Origin: Neisseria sp. KEM232
Lineage (GTDB): Bacteria > Pseudomonadota > Gammaproteobacteria > Burkholderiales > Neisseriaceae
NCBI RefSeq assembly: GCF_002237445.1
Contig: NZ_CP022527.1
Location: 1,178,001 to 1,242,000 of the forward strand
DNA length: 64,000 bases
Direction: 5' to 3'
The position numbers and the translations under genes were made by a program. Below are positions 31,126 through 39,837 of the stretch, one piece after another (position 1 is the first letter of the stretch; every line of letters begins with the position of its first letter). The notes under the pieces are model-generated. The model searched no databases. It saw only the letters and a list, made by a program, of their open reading frames with translations, and had not been told where the DNA came from.

Positions 31126-32223
31126 TTACGGATAGCAGCCGCAGCCGAGGATGCAGGCTTGGCGTGCGCCGGTGGCCTGCGGCGGGCTGCTGGGGATGCG
31201 GTGTATCCAGCAGGCGGCAAGCCAGGCGAAGGCGGCGGCTTCGACCTGCTGCGGGTCGAGACCGAGGGCGGCGGTGGATTGGATTTCGCTGTGCGGCAGA
31301 CGTTCGGCCAGTTCGGCCATGATGACGGGGTTGCGCACGCCGCCACCGCAAACGTAAAGACAGCGGCTTTGCGGCGCGGCGCGGTGGATGTCGGCGGCGG
31401 CGGTTTGGGCGGTGAAGGCGGCGAGGGTGCGCGATACGTCGTGCGGGTTTTCGCCGCCGTCCAGCCGTTCGAGCAGGTAGGGCAGGGCGAAAAGTTCGCG
31501 GCCGGTGCTTTTGGGCGGGGTTTGCACGAAGTAGGGATGGTCGAGCAGGCGGCCGAGCAGTTCGGGCAGGACGCGGCCTTGCGCAGCGCGTTGGCCGTCG
31601 GCGTCGTAGGGCGTTTGCCAGATGTGCTGCGTCCAGGCGTCGGCGAGCATGTTGCCCGGGCCGGTGTCGAAGCCGAAGGCGGGGGCGTCGGGCGGCAGGA
31701 CGCTGATGTTGGCGATGCCGCCGATGTTGAGCACGACGCGGGTTTCGTCTGGCGCGGCAAACACGGCCTGGTGGAAGGCGGGCACGAGGGGGGCGCCCTG
31801 GCCGCCTGCGGCGATGTCGCGGCTGCGGAAGTCGCCGACGGCGGTGATGCCGGTGAGTTCGGCCAAAAGCGGCAGGTCGGCGAGTTGGACGCTGTATCCG
31901 TGTCCGGGGGCGTGGCGCACGGTTTGGCCGTGGCAGCCGATGGCGGTGATGTCGGCGGGGGTGAGTTTGGCTTGGTCGAGCAGGTTTTGCACGACGCGGG
32001 CGTAGAGGTATGAGAGTTCCTGCGCGAGCAGGCGGCTGCGGTGGATTTCGTCTGCGCCGCTGTTTTGCAGGGCGAGCAGGTCGTTTTTCAGACGGCCGGG
32101 GTAGGGCAGGAAGGCATGGGATTCGGTGGCGAGGAATTTGGCGGCGCCGGTGCGGATGAGGACGGCGTCTGCGCCGTCCATGCTGGTGCCGGACATGATG
32201 CCGATGTAGCGCTGGGTGGTCAT
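31126..32223 (-). CDS. anmK: Anhydro-N-acetylmuramic acid kinase
   Basis: Peptidoglycan-recycling enzyme that hydrolyses and phosphorylates anhydro-MurNAc to MurNAc-6-phosphate. At 365 residues it has the normal length. Family signatures: MSGTSMDGADAVLI (residues 10-23), GCHGQTVRHAPG (about 95-106), the catalytic aspartate region AVGDFRSRDIAAGGQGAPLVP (about 125-145), NIGGIANIS and FDTGPGNML. A second GGGVRNPVIM motif near 310 binds the nucleotide. Start at 32223 preceded by a DUS. Probably monocistronic. Confidence 0.96.
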   Translation of the reverse strand: MTTQRYIGIMSGTSMDGADAVLIRTGAAKFLATESHAFLPYPGRLKNDLLALQNSGADEIHRSRLLAQELSYLYARVVQNLLDQAKLTPADITAIGCHGQTVRHAPGHGYSVQLADLPLLAELTGITAVGDFRSRDIAAGGQGAPLVPAFHQAVFAAPDETRVVLNIGGIANISVLPPDAPAFGFDTGPGNMLADAWTQHIWQTPYDADGQRAAQGRVLPELLGRLLDHPYFVQTPPKSTGRELFALPYLLERLDGGENPHDVSRTLAAFTAQTAAADIHRAAPQSRCLYVCGGGVRNPVIMAELAERLPHSEIQSTAALGLDPQQVEAAAFAWLAACWIHRIPSSPPQATGARQACILGCGCYP

Positions 32224-32351
32224 AAGAGGAAGCCGTCTGAAAACGGCATGGCGGGAAATCGGACGTGTATTGTAGCGCGATTGGCGGCGGGGGTTGAGGC
32301 CGTCTGAAAAGGCGGTTTGGCAGGGTTTTGTGTTGAGGACGGACTGGGTGC

Positions 32352-32747
32352 TTACGGCTGCGTTCGCGTTGGCAGGTAGAACAGGGCGCAAACCGTTCTT
32401 CCATTGTAATGGATGTTCAGACGGCCACTTCGGACGGCAAATTCTTCATTCTGTGCGGCGGCATCCGGCAGCGGTTGGGCAAACAGTGCCAAATCGTCTT
32501 GAAAGGCGAGCCGTCCTTGGGCGGGAGACAAGGGGTTGGTAGAGCAGGGTTCGATTTGGATGTAGGTTAGCAGGCCGTCTGAAAAGGCAAATTCGATTTT
32601 GTACGGCGCGGCGTAAACGGCATATATCCGGTTGGCACGCCTGCCGCCGCATACGTCGGCAAGGGCGGCAACGAAGGCTTCATCGGACAGGCGTTGATCC
32701 AAGCCCCCGCCGCTGGCAAGGTGTGAGGTTTTGAGTGAGACGCTCAT
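32352..32747 (-). CDS. Hypothetical protein, 131 residues
   Basis: No family was recognised. The ATG at 32747 follows AGGAAACAAGCG, a good ribosome site. The protein is mixed alpha/beta with no signal peptide or membrane helix; a DUS encodes FSDGLL near residue 55. It ends with HYNGRTVCALFYLPTRTQP, rich in aromatic and beta-branched residues. It lies between anmK and the cytochrome c5 gene on the minus strand, with an inverted DUS pair upstream, so it seems to be transcribed separately. Confidence 0.55.
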   Translation of the reverse strand: MSVSLKTSHLASGGGLDQRLSDEAFVAALADVCGGRRANRIYAVYAAPYKIEFAFSDGLLTYIQIEPCSTNPLSPAQGRLAFQDDLALFAQPLPDAAAQNEEFAVRSGRLNIHYNGRTVCALFYLPTRTQP

Positions 32748-32795
32748 CGCTTGTTTCCTGAAACGGGGCGGTTGTGGTGCGGCGGAAAAACGGCA

Positions 32796-32828
32796 AGAGG
32801 CCGTCTGAAAGGTTTTCAGACGGCCTCT
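32796..32828. terminator. Inverted DUS pair after cytochrome c5
   Basis: AGAGGCCGTCTGAAA-GG-TTTTCAGACGGCCTCT, almost loopless, 41 bases downstream of the cytochrome stop. Confidence 0.8.
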
Positions 32829-32869
32829 GTTGCGGGAAGGGTATGCAGGCATACCCTTTGCTGCGGCGT

Positions 32870-33727
32870 TTAGAACTTGCCGCCGGAGGAGTTCACCATG
32901 TAGGTAACGGCTGCTTTGACTTCGTCGTCGGAGAGGGCGGTGTTGCCGCCTTTGGCGGGCATCATGCCTTTGTCGGTAAAGCCTTCGATGGCGTGTTTGA
33001 ACAGGGTGTCTTTGCCTTTTTTGATGCGCGGCGCCCATTCGTCTTTGTGGGTGATGCGCGGGGTGTCTGGGATGGCGGAGGTGGCGGCGTGGCAACCGAA
33101 GCACAGGCCATCGAACACTTTTTTGCCTTCGGCCATCACGTCCGCGCCGCCTGCGGCGGGGGCTGCGCCGTCTTTGGCGGTTTCTTTCGCTTCGCCTGCG
33201 GGGGCGGAAGCGGCGGCGTCGGAAGCCGCACCGGCTGCGGGTGCTGCGTCGGGATCGGGCAGGCTGCCGCCGGATTGGTTGGCCATGTAGACGATGGCGC
33301 GTTTGAGTTCGAGATCGGTCAGGTCGGACTGGCCGCCTTTGGCCGGCATGGCGTTAAAGCCGTTCAGGGCGTGGTTGAAGAGGGTTTCGAAGCCTTGTGC
33401 CAGGCGGGGCGCCCAGTCGCCGTTGTGGGTGATTTTCGGGGCGTTCGGCGTGGCGCTGTCGGCGCCGTGGCACTGGATGCAGACTTTGTTGAAGATGGAG
33501 TCGCCTTTGCGCTCGCCGACGGGAATGCCGTCGCCTTCCAATACGCTGCCTTGTGGCTGGATGCGTGTCTGGGTGGCTGCGGCGGTGGTTTGCTCTACCG
33601 TGCCGGGTTTGTAGCCGCCGGAGGCAAGCTGCACGAGGAAGTAGAGGGTGGCCAGTAGAATGACGATGCCGCCTATCAAGGTTGTGAGGGCGGAACCGCG
33701 GGCGTTTCGGTTGGTAAGGTGGTTCAT
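32870..33727 (-). CDS. Two-haem cytochrome c5, membrane-anchored
   Basis: A 285-residue electron carrier with an N-terminal membrane anchor (about 15-35) and two homologous cytochrome c domains joined by an Ala/Pro-rich linker. Haem-binding motifs are CIQCH (83-87) and CFGCH (near 217-221); the axial methionines are in FNAMPAKGGQSDLTD and KGMMPAKGGNTALSD. In Neisseria this protein donates electrons to cbb3 oxidase or nitrite reductase in the periplasm. The ATG at 33727 follows GGCGAGGC. A promoter with a palindromic operator-like sequence lies upstream. Confidence 0.92.
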   Translation of the reverse strand: MNHLTNRNARGSALTTLIGGIVILLATLYFLVQLASGGYKPGTVEQTTAAATQTRIQPQGSVLEGDGIPVGERKGDSIFNKVCIQCHGADSATPNAPKITHNGDWAPRLAQGFETLFNHALNGFNAMPAKGGQSDLTDLELKRAIVYMANQSGGSLPDPDAAPAAGAASDAAASAPAGEAKETAKDGAAPAAGGADVMAEGKKVFDGLCFGCHAATSAIPDTPRITHKDEWAPRIKKGKDTLFKHAIEGFTDKGMMPAKGGNTALSDDEVKAAVTYMVNSSGGKF

Positions 33728-33792
33728 GTTATTTAAGCCTCGCCGTTTTTTTGTGTAGTGATGAGGGGTTTGTGTCGGGTCGCGAAACCCGA

Positions 33793-33812
33793 TTGTTAAT
33801 ATCAATTAACAA
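33793..33812 (-). promoter_or_regulatory. Palindromic operator-like site in the cytochrome c5 leader
   Basis: TTGTTAAT-N4-ATTAACAA is a perfect 8-bp inverted repeat, just downstream of the predicted transcription start of the cytochrome gene. Position suits a repressor. It does not match the FNR consensus TTGAT-N4-ATCAA well. Confidence 0.45.
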
Positions 33813-33822
33813 TAATTTGCGG

Positions 33823-33851
33823 ATTATACTGAATTCAACCCTGCTTTCCAA
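33823..33851 (-). promoter_or_regulatory. Predicted sigma-70 promoter of cytochrome c5
   Basis: On the minus strand, TTGGAA (33851-33846) and a perfect TATAAT (33828-33823) are separated by 17 bases. Start expected near 33816. Confidence 0.6.
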
Positions 33852-33978
33852 TCTTTAAAATTTGGTTTATCTCAAAATTTGTGGAGATTGCGCGACGGCG
33901 TGCGGCGGGGCGCGAGCCGGTGGCTGTCGGGCATAAGGTTTGCGAAACGGCGTGTTTGTGGGATAATGCGCACTTTAC

Positions 33979-34054
33979 GTACCCGTAGCTCAGTTGGAAG
34001 AGTGTCGGTTTCCGAAGCCGAAGGTCGCTGGTTCGATCCCAGTCGGGTGCGCCA
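33979..34054 (+). tRNA. tRNA-Arg, anticodon CCG
   Basis: The 76-base sequence folds as a cloverleaf: acceptor GTACCCG/CGGGTGC with one G-U pair, D arm beginning GCTC, anticodon stem TCGGT/GCCGA closing the loop TTCCGAA (anticodon CCG), T arm GCTGG-TTCGATC-CCAGT, discriminator G and encoded CCA. It decodes CGG. It is followed seven bases later by an inverted DUS terminator. Confidence 0.95.
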
Positions 34055-34060
34055 TATACG

Positions 34061-34104
34061 AGGCCGTCTGAAATATCCCTGCGGAGCGTTTTCAGACGGC
34101 CTTT
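34061..34104. terminator. Inverted DUS pair after tRNA-Arg
   Basis: AGGCCGTCTGAAA and TTTTCAGACGGCCTTTT with a loop of about 15 bases. The following 236 bases to ilvI show no clear leader peptide or attenuator. Confidence 0.7.
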
Positions 34105-34339
34105 TCCGCGTTTGTTGCCGCGGGGGAATCTGTGCTTGCCTGTTAACGGAGTTTGCGCTATCTTATGCGCTCTTTACTTTTTTAAACACTTTGCGCTCCA
34201 AGCCGATTTTGAAATCCTCCGGTTGTCGCCGGCTCATCCGTTCGCGTACCTCAAACCGCCGTTCGGAAAACCGACATTACCGTTGTGTTGCGAAGCCCGG
34301 GTTTATTATTGGTTTGCAGGCAGAATAAAAGAGGCCATC

Positions 34340-36115
34340 ATGCAATTATCAGGTGCACAAATCCTTGTGCAGAGTCTGAAGGCGGAAAATGTGGAATACG
34401 TTTTCGGCTATCCCGGCGGCGCGGTGCTGGAAATCTACGACGCGCTGTTCCAATTAAACAAATTCAAACACATTCTGGTACGCCACGAGCAGGCTGCGGT
34501 TCACGCGGCAGACGCCTATGCCCGCGTCAGCGGCAAGGTGGGCGTGGCGCTGGTGACGTCCGGCCCGGGTGCGACCAACGCGCTCACGGGCATCGCCACG
34601 GCCTATTCCGATTCGATTCCGCTGGTGGTGATTTCCGGCCAGGTCGGCTCGCCCGCCATCGGTTCGGACGCATTTCAGGAAATCGACATGGTGGGCGTGT
34701 CGCGCCCGTGTGTGAAGCACAACTTTCTCGTCAAAAACATCGACGATCTGACCGTTACCATCAAAAAAGCCTTCCAAATCGCCCGCACCGGCCGCCCCGG
34801 CCCGGTGGTAATCGACATTGCCAAAGACGTGACACAGGCAATGGCGAAGTTCAGCTATCCGCAGGAAGAGGTTTTCATCCGCTCCTACCAGCCCGTGTTG
34901 AACGGCCATACCGGCCAGATTAAAAAAGCCGTGCAGATGCTGGCGGCGGCCAAGCGCCCGCTGGTGTATTTCGGCGGCGGCGTGGTGCTGGGCAACGCGT
35001 CGGACGAGCTGGCCGAGTTCGTCAAACTGACCGGCGTGCCGTGTACGGCGACGCTGATGGGCTTGGGTGCGTATCCGTCCAACAACAAACAATACCTCGG
35101 CATGCTGGGGATGCACGGCACTTACGAAGCCAATCTGGCGATGCAGAATGCCGACGTAGTGCTGGCGGTGGGCGCGCGTTTTGACGACCGCGTGGTGTCC
35201 GTTCCGGCCAAATTCCTCGAAAAGCCGAAAAAAATCATCCATATCGATATTGATCCGTCGAGCATTTCCAAGCGCGTCCGCGCCGACGTGCCGATAGTCG
35301 GCGATGTGAAAAACGTGCTGCGCGAGATGGTGGCGCTGTGGAAGAAGCAGGAGCTTTCCCTCAACGAAGCCGCTTTGGACAAATGGTGGCACACCGTCGA
35401 AGCATGGCGCGCGCGCGACTGCCTGCGCCTGCCCGAAAGCGACATCATCCTGCCGCAGATGGTAGTGAAAACGCTGGCGCAGGTCACCAATAACGACGCC
35501 GTTATCACCTCCGACGTCGGTCAGCACCAAATGTTTGCCGCCCAATTCTATCCTTTCAGACGGCCGCGGCAGTGGCTCAACTCGGGCGGACAGGGCACAA
35601 TGGGCGTCGGCCTGCCTTATGCCATGGGCGCGTATCTTGCCGATCCCTCGAAAGATGTGTGCTGCATCACCGGCGAAGGTTCGATTCAGATGAACATTCA
35701 GGAACTTTCCACCTGCTTCCAATACCGCCTGCCCATCAAAACCATCTGCCTGAACAACGGCTATCTGGGCATGGTGCGCCAGTGGCAGGAGCTTTATTAC
35801 GGCGAGCGCGAATCGGAAACCTATTTCGACTCCCTGCCCGATTTTGTCAAACTGGCCGAAGCCTACGGCCATGTCGGCATGCGGATTGACAAGGCTTCCG
35901 ATGTCGAAGGCGCGCTGCGCGAAGCACTCGCCATGAAAGACCGTTTTGTATTTATGGACTTCATTACCGACCGCAAGCAAAACGTCTTCCCGATGGTGGG
36001 CAACGGCAAAGGTTTGGACGAAATGGTGCTGCCGCCGCACATGCGCGAAAGCAAAGCCGACAGCGACGTCAACGACGTACACGACCGCGATTACGACACA
36101 AGGAGCGTGCCATGA
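34340..36115 (+). CDS. ilvI: Acetolactate synthase large subunit
   Basis: Thiamine-diphosphate enzyme condensing two pyruvates (or pyruvate and 2-oxobutyrate) as the first committed step of valine, leucine and isoleucine synthesis. The 591 residues show the catalytic glutamate in LVRHEQAAVHAADAYAR (about 46-62), the FAD-binding middle domain (AVGARFDDRV near 279) and the C-terminal ThDP motif (GEGSIQMNIQELST, then LNNGYLGMVRQWQELYY, near 447-490). The ATG at 34340 gives the conserved MQLSGAQILVQSL start. An in-frame DUS encodes FRRPRQW. Coupled to ilvH by a four-base overlap. Confidence 0.96.
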   Translation: MQLSGAQILVQSLKAENVEYVFGYPGGAVLEIYDALFQLNKFKHILVRHEQAAVHAADAYARVSGKVGVALVTSGPGATNALTGIATAYSDSIPLVVISGQVGSPAIGSDAFQEIDMVGVSRPCVKHNFLVKNIDDLTVTIKKAFQIARTGRPGPVVIDIAKDVTQAMAKFSYPQEEVFIRSYQPVLNGHTGQIKKAVQMLAAAKRPLVYFGGGVVLGNASDELAEFVKLTGVPCTATLMGLGAYPSNNKQYLGMLGMHGTYEANLAMQNADVVLAVGARFDDRVVSVPAKFLEKPKKIIHIDIDPSSISKRVRADVPIVGDVKNVLREMVALWKKQELSLNEAALDKWWHTVEAWRARDCLRLPESDIILPQMVVKTLAQVTNNDAVITSDVGQHQMFAAQFYPFRRPRQWLNSGGQGTMGVGLPYAMGAYLADPSKDVCCITGEGSIQMNIQELSTCFQYRLPIKTICLNNGYLGMVRQWQELYYGERESETYFDSLPDFVKLAEAYGHVGMRIDKASDVEGALREALAMKDRFVFMDFITDRKQNVFPMVGNGKGLDEMVLPPHMRESKADSDVNDVHDRDYDTRSVP

Positions 36116-36603
36116 GACGGATTTTGTCTATCCTGATGGAAAACGAAGCGGGCGCGATGAGCCGCGTGGTCGGCCTGTTTTCCGCACGCGGCTACAACAT
36201 CGACTCCCTGTCCGTGGCCGCCACCGAAGACCGCACCCTGTCGCGCATGACCATCGTCACCAACGGCGACGATATCGTGATTGAGCAGATTACCAAGCAG
36301 CTCAACAAGCTGATCGAAGTGGTGAAAGTGGTTGATTTGAACGAAAGCCGCTTCGTCGAGCGCGAACTGATGCTGGTGAAAGTGCGTGCCCTCGGCAAAG
36401 ACCGCGACGAAATCCTGCGCCTTGCCGAAATCTACCGCGGCCACATTGTCGACGTCAGCGACAAGAGCTACACCGTCGAAGTGACCGGCACCACCGAAAA
36501 GCTCGATTCCTTCCTCGAAGCCGTCGGCCGCAGCCTGATCCTCGAAACCGTGCGCACCGGCGCGGCGGGCATCGGACGCGGCGAGCGTATTCTCAAAATC
36601 TGA
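36112..36603 (+). CDS. ilvH: Acetolactate synthase small (regulatory) subunit
   Basis: A 163-residue regulatory subunit with an N-terminal ACT domain (MRRILSILMENEAGAMSRVVGLFSARGYNI region, residues 1-30) that binds valine, and the C-terminal domain that activates the large subunit. Start ATG overlaps the ilvI stop (ATGA). An inverted DUS sequence (36606-36645) follows, separating it partly from the next gene. Confidence 0.96.
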   Translation: MRRILSILMENEAGAMSRVVGLFSARGYNIDSLSVAATEDRTLSRMTIVTNGDDIVIEQITKQLNKLIEVVKVVDLNESRFVERELMLVKVRALGKDRDEILRLAEIYRGHIVDVSDKSYTVEVTGTTEKLDSFLEAVGRSLILETVRTGAAGIGRGERILKI

Positions 36604-36673
36604 GCGTTCAGACGGCCTCAAAGCACACAGAGGCCGTCTGAAAACCCGAATACCGAACGAAAGGACAAACAGC

Positions 36674-36976
36674 ATGGCCAACGTCAAAATCGCCGCTACC
36701 ATCGCCGTCAAACCCGAACACGGCGCCGAACTCGCCGCCGTGTTCGCCGATCTCGTCGCTGCCAGCCGCGCCGAAGCAGGCAACCTGCGCTACGACCTCC
36801 ATCAGGACATCGCCGACGAAAACCGCTTCGTCTTTTTTGAAAACTGGCGCGACCAAGCTGCCGTCGACAGCCACAACGCCAGCGCCCATTTTCAAAACTT
36901 CCTCAAAGCCATCGACGGCAAAACGCAAGCCGTAGACATCGTGCTGATGCATGACGTGTCCGACAACGGCAACTGA
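36674..36976 (+). CDS. Putative quinol monooxygenase (ABM domain)
   Basis: A 100-residue antibiotic-biosynthesis-monooxygenase-fold protein of the YgiN type, a small dimeric ferredoxin-like barrel. Landmarks are VKIAATIAVKPEHGAELAAV (4-23), the AEAGNLRYDLHQD strand (near 36-48) and RFVFFENWRDQAAVDSHNASAHFQNF (near 53-78), where the histidines typical of this family lie. Its function in branched-chain synthesis is unknown, yet the same arrangement between ilvH and ilvC is conserved in meningococci as I recall. AAAGGACAAACAGC precedes the ATG. Confidence 0.82.
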   Translation: MANVKIAATIAVKPEHGAELAAVFADLVAASRAEAGNLRYDLHQDIADENRFVFFENWRDQAAVDSHNASAHFQNFLKAIDGKTQAVDIVLMHDVSDNGN

Positions 36977-37015
36977 TCCCCCATCCTTTATCCAACCCAA
37001 CTCCAAGGAAACAAA

Positions 37016-38029
37016 ATGCAAGTTTATTACGACAAAGACGCCGATCTCTCCTTAATCAAAGGCAAAACCGTCGCCATCATCGGCTACGGCTCGCAAGGCC
37101 ACGCCCACGCCGCCAACCTGAAAGATTCCGGCGTCAACGTGGTTATCGGCCTGCGCCAGGGCGGCTCGTGGAAAAAAGCCGAAGCCGCCGGTTTTGAAGT
37201 ATTGTCTGTGGCTGATGCCACCAAAAAAGCCGACGTGGTGATGATTCTGCTGCCAGACGAAAACCAGCCCGTCGTGTACAAAAACGAAATCGAGCCGAAC
37301 CTGAAACAGGGCGCGGTATTGGCGTTTGCCCACGGCTTTAATGTGCACTACAACCAAATCGTGCCCCGCGCCGACTTGGACGTTGTCATGATCGCCCCCA
37401 AAGGCCCCGGCCACACCGTGCGCAGCGAGTTCCTCAAAGGCGGCGGCGTGCCCTCGCTGATTGCCGTTTACCAAGACCAATCCGGCAAAGCCCGCGACAT
37501 CGCCCTCTCCTACGCCGCAGCCAACGGCGGCACCAAAGGCGGCGTGATTGAAACCAACTTCCGCGAAGAAACCGAAACCGACCTCTTCGGCGAACAGGCC
37601 GTATTGTGCGGCGGCGCGGTCGAGTTGGTGAAATGCGGTTTTGAAACCCTCGTTGAAGCCGGTTACGCCCCCGAAATGGCCTACTTCGAGTGCTTGCACG
37701 AGTTGAAACTCATCGTTGACCTGATGTACGAAGGCGGCATCGCCAACATGAACTACTCGATTTCCAACAACGCCGAATACGGCGAATACGTTACCGGCCC
37801 CGAAGTGATTACCCCGGCCACCAAAGAAGCGATGAAAAAAGCGCTCTACCGCATCCAAAGCGGCGAGTACGCCAAAATGTTCATCCAGGAAGGTGCAACC
37901 AACTATGCCAGTATGACTGCCCGCCGCCGTCTGAACGCCGACCACCAAATCGAAAAAGTCGGCGCGCAACTGCGCGGTATGATGCCGTGGATTGCCAAAA
38001 ACAAACTGGTGGATTTGGATAAAAACTAA
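37016..38029 (+). CDS. ilvC: Ketol-acid reductoisomerase, class I
   Basis: NADPH- and Mg-dependent second enzyme of branched-chain amino acid synthesis. The 337 residues include the Rossmann motif GYGSQGHAHAANLKDSG (about 23-39), the catalytic region with DLFGEQAVLCGG (about 189-200) and the EAGYAPEMAYFECLHELKLI segment (about 213-232) supplying metal ligands. Class I length. ATG is preceded by CAAGGAAACAAA. Confidence 0.97.
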   Translation: MQVYYDKDADLSLIKGKTVAIIGYGSQGHAHAANLKDSGVNVVIGLRQGGSWKKAEAAGFEVLSVADATKKADVVMILLPDENQPVVYKNEIEPNLKQGAVLAFAHGFNVHYNQIVPRADLDVVMIAPKGPGHTVRSEFLKGGGVPSLIAVYQDQSGKARDIALSYAAANGGTKGGVIETNFREETETDLFGEQAVLCGGAVELVKCGFETLVEAGYAPEMAYFECLHELKLIVDLMYEGGIANMNYSISNNAEYGEYVTGPEVITPATKEAMKKALYRIQSGEYAKMFIQEGATNYASMTARRRLNADHQIEKVGAQLRGMMPWIAKNKLVDLDKN

Positions 38030-38045
38030 TCCCGCAGGCTAAGCA

Positions 38046-38094
38046 AAAAGGCGGTCTGAAAACTCCGAAACAGGGTTTTCAGACGGCCTTTTTT
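38046..38094. terminator. Inverted DUS-like pair after ilvC
   Basis: The left arm is a degenerate DUS (GCGGTCTGAA), the right arm perfect; TTTTTT follows on the plus strand. The remaining gap to 38366 (337 bases in total) holds DUS copies and another inverted pair at 38308-38350, but no gene that I can support. Confidence 0.7.
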
Positions 38095-38307
38095 GTTTTG
38101 CCTGACCTGTCAGGGGGCGTTGTGGGGACGGGAAAGGCCGTCTGAAAGTGCGGCGGCGCTTTCGGAAACGGTATGTCCGCATTTGTGTTCCGAAGGGGCA
38201 GGCGGATACGGTTTTTGTACATGGTGTCCTTCCGCCGCGCCGATGTCTGCTTTGCCGAGTGATTCAGAAACGGATTGCATGGGTTGTCTGCCGCGTTGCC
38301 AATGCAT

Positions 38308-38350
38308 GAGGCCGTCTGAAAACCCCTGTTTCGGGGTTTCAGACGGCCTC
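38308..38350. terminator. Inverted DUS pair after the MliC-like lipoprotein
   Basis: GAGGCCGTCTGAAAACCCC and its complement around TGTTTC; terminator for the minus-strand lipoprotein gene ending at 38367. Confidence 0.75.
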
Positions 38351-38366
38351 TTTTGTGCAGAGCCGT

Positions 38367-38870
38367 TTAACGGGGTTGGCAGGTGGTGTCCACACGGTTG
38401 CCGTAGGGGTCTTTGAAGCTGAAATAGGCATCGCCGCTTTTTTCGTGCCATTCGGCGCCGCTGCCGAACAGGCCGCTGTTGCCGACGTAGCGCTCGCCTG
38501 AGGCGGAAGAAGTGCGGTGGAGGCGCGCCTGTTTGTTGTCGAGCGTCAGATACAGCGTGTCGCCTTCGCGGCGGAGGTTGACGGTCGAGCCGTTTTCGCA
38601 GCTGTAACGGGCTGCGCGGCGGTTGCCGACGTAAGCGCCGTCGTCGCGGCGCGGTCTGTCGTAGCGGCTGCGGCGCTCTTCACGGCGCTCGTCGCGGTCG
38701 AAATCGCGGCCTTGTTCGGGGCGCGGAACGTATTCTTCGTATTGGCGGCTTTCGTGGCGGCGCGGCCGCTGCGGGCGGTAGTCGTCGTCATAGTCGGCGT
38801 CGAAGGGAACGACGCAGGCGGACAGCAGCAGGGTCAGCGAAGCGGGAACGGCCAGATAACGTAGTTTCAT
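38367..38870 (-). CDS. Lipoprotein with C-terminal MliC-like lysozyme-inhibitor domain
   Basis: A 167-residue lipoprotein. The signal MKLRYLAVPASLTLLLSAC ends with lipobox C19. Residues about 25-85 form a highly charged, low-complexity linker rich in Arg, Asp, Glu and Tyr. The C-terminal 75 residues match the MliC fold: SCENGSTVNLRREGDTLYL, then SASGERYVG and AEWHEKSGDAYFSF, the SASG-x-RY signature of c-type lysozyme inhibitors; two cysteines (in SCENG and TTCQPR) can form the family disulfide. Probably protects peptidoglycan from host lysozyme. Confidence 0.75.
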   Translation of the reverse strand: MKLRYLAVPASLTLLLSACVVPFDADYDDDYRPQRPRRHESRQYEEYVPRPEQGRDFDRDERREERRSRYDRPRRDDGAYVGNRRAARYSCENGSTVNLRREGDTLYLTLDNKQARLHRTSSASGERYVGNSGLFGSGAEWHEKSGDAYFSFKDPYGNRVDTTCQPR

Positions 38871-39166
38871 AATGGTTTTCCTGTGTGGTTGAGAAAATCT
38901 GCCGTGCGATGGCGGCGCCATCTTAGCCCAAGCCCCGTGGGGCGGCAGCAGGGTTAACTGAGATTTACGCCGTGCCGCCCGGCGTGTTGCGGCGGTGCTT
39001 TCAGACGGCCTTTTGCGTAAAAGGAACGATAAAAATATCCGTATAAACATGGTGTTGTTTTATTTTCTGTTAATATCTGTAAGAATTTCGCGGCAAGGGC
39101 GTCCAATACGTATCCCGTTCCCGATGTGCGGAACGTTTCCCTTCGATAACCTACAAAGGAATAAAC

Positions 39167-39826
39167 ATGAAACAGAAACTGCTCCCTTTATTGTGTGTTT
39201 TGGCTGCGGCGGCCTGTACGCCGAATCAGGACAACGCAGCCCAATCTGCGGCGGCATCGGCCGTTCAGACGGCCTCCGCCGCGCCGCAGGCCGCAGGCGC
39301 TTGGACGGCGGACGGCGCGCTGGTGCGCTTTGTCAGCAAAAAAACCAACACGCAGCAGAAAACGGTTGAGGAAGAATCGGCGTTTTCCGCGTCTTCGGCC
39401 AAGCTCGATGCGGACGGCGCGTTTGCCATGACCGTGGATTTGGCCAGCGTGAAAACCAATATCGACATCCGCGACCAGCGTTTGCGCGACTGGGTGTTTG
39501 AAACGGCGAAATTCCCGCAGGCAATGATTTCCGGCCGTTTGGACGCGGCGGCTATAGATGCTTTGAAAACGGGCGGAGAAACGGAGCTGAAACAGCCGCT
39601 GGTGTTGGAAGTGCATGGGCAGAAGCTCGACATCACCGCCGATTTGCGCCTGAAGCGGACGGCGGACGATACGGTGGAGGTGTCCACCGCGCAGCCTGTG
39701 GTGCTGGACGTGCAGCAGATGGACATGGCCGGCGGCGTGGCGAAGCTGGTGGAAGTGATGGGTTTGGCGTCGATAGACGGGCAGATTCCGGTGATGTTTG
39801 CCGGTACGTTTGTACGCAAGCCGTAA
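39167..39826 (+). CDS. YceI-family lipoprotein
   Basis: A 219-residue lipoprotein (lipobox LAAAAC, C17) with a short Ala/Gln-rich linker, partly DUS-encoded, then a YceI lipocalin-like domain from about 45. The domain shows AFAMTVDLASVKTNIDIRDQRLRDWVFETAKFP-type pattern (residues about 84-115), where VDLASV and RDxRLRDxxF are the signature. YceI proteins bind polyisoprenoid or similar long lipophilic molecules in the periplasm. Ribosome site AAAGGAATAAAC. Confidence 0.88.
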   Translation: MKQKLLPLLCVLAAAACTPNQDNAAQSAAASAVQTASAAPQAAGAWTADGALVRFVSKKTNTQQKTVEEESAFSASSAKLDADGAFAMTVDLASVKTNIDIRDQRLRDWVFETAKFPQAMISGRLDAAAIDALKTGGETELKQPLVLEVHGQKLDITADLRLKRTADDTVEVSTAQPVVLDVQQMDMAGGVAKLVEVMGLASIDGQIPVMFAGTFVRKP

Positions 39827-39837
39827 GCAAATCGGCA

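Noticed and set aside
34112..34339. Upstream extension of ilvI or a leader peptide rich in Leu/Val/Ile
   Set aside because: The in-frame extension lacks family similarity, and no short frame with a run of branched-chain codons followed by an attenuator was seen.
38093..38451. Open frames on both strands after ilvC
   Set aside because: They consist largely of DUS-encoded peptides (RPSE, SDGL), have no ribosome sites and overlap the lipoprotein terminator.
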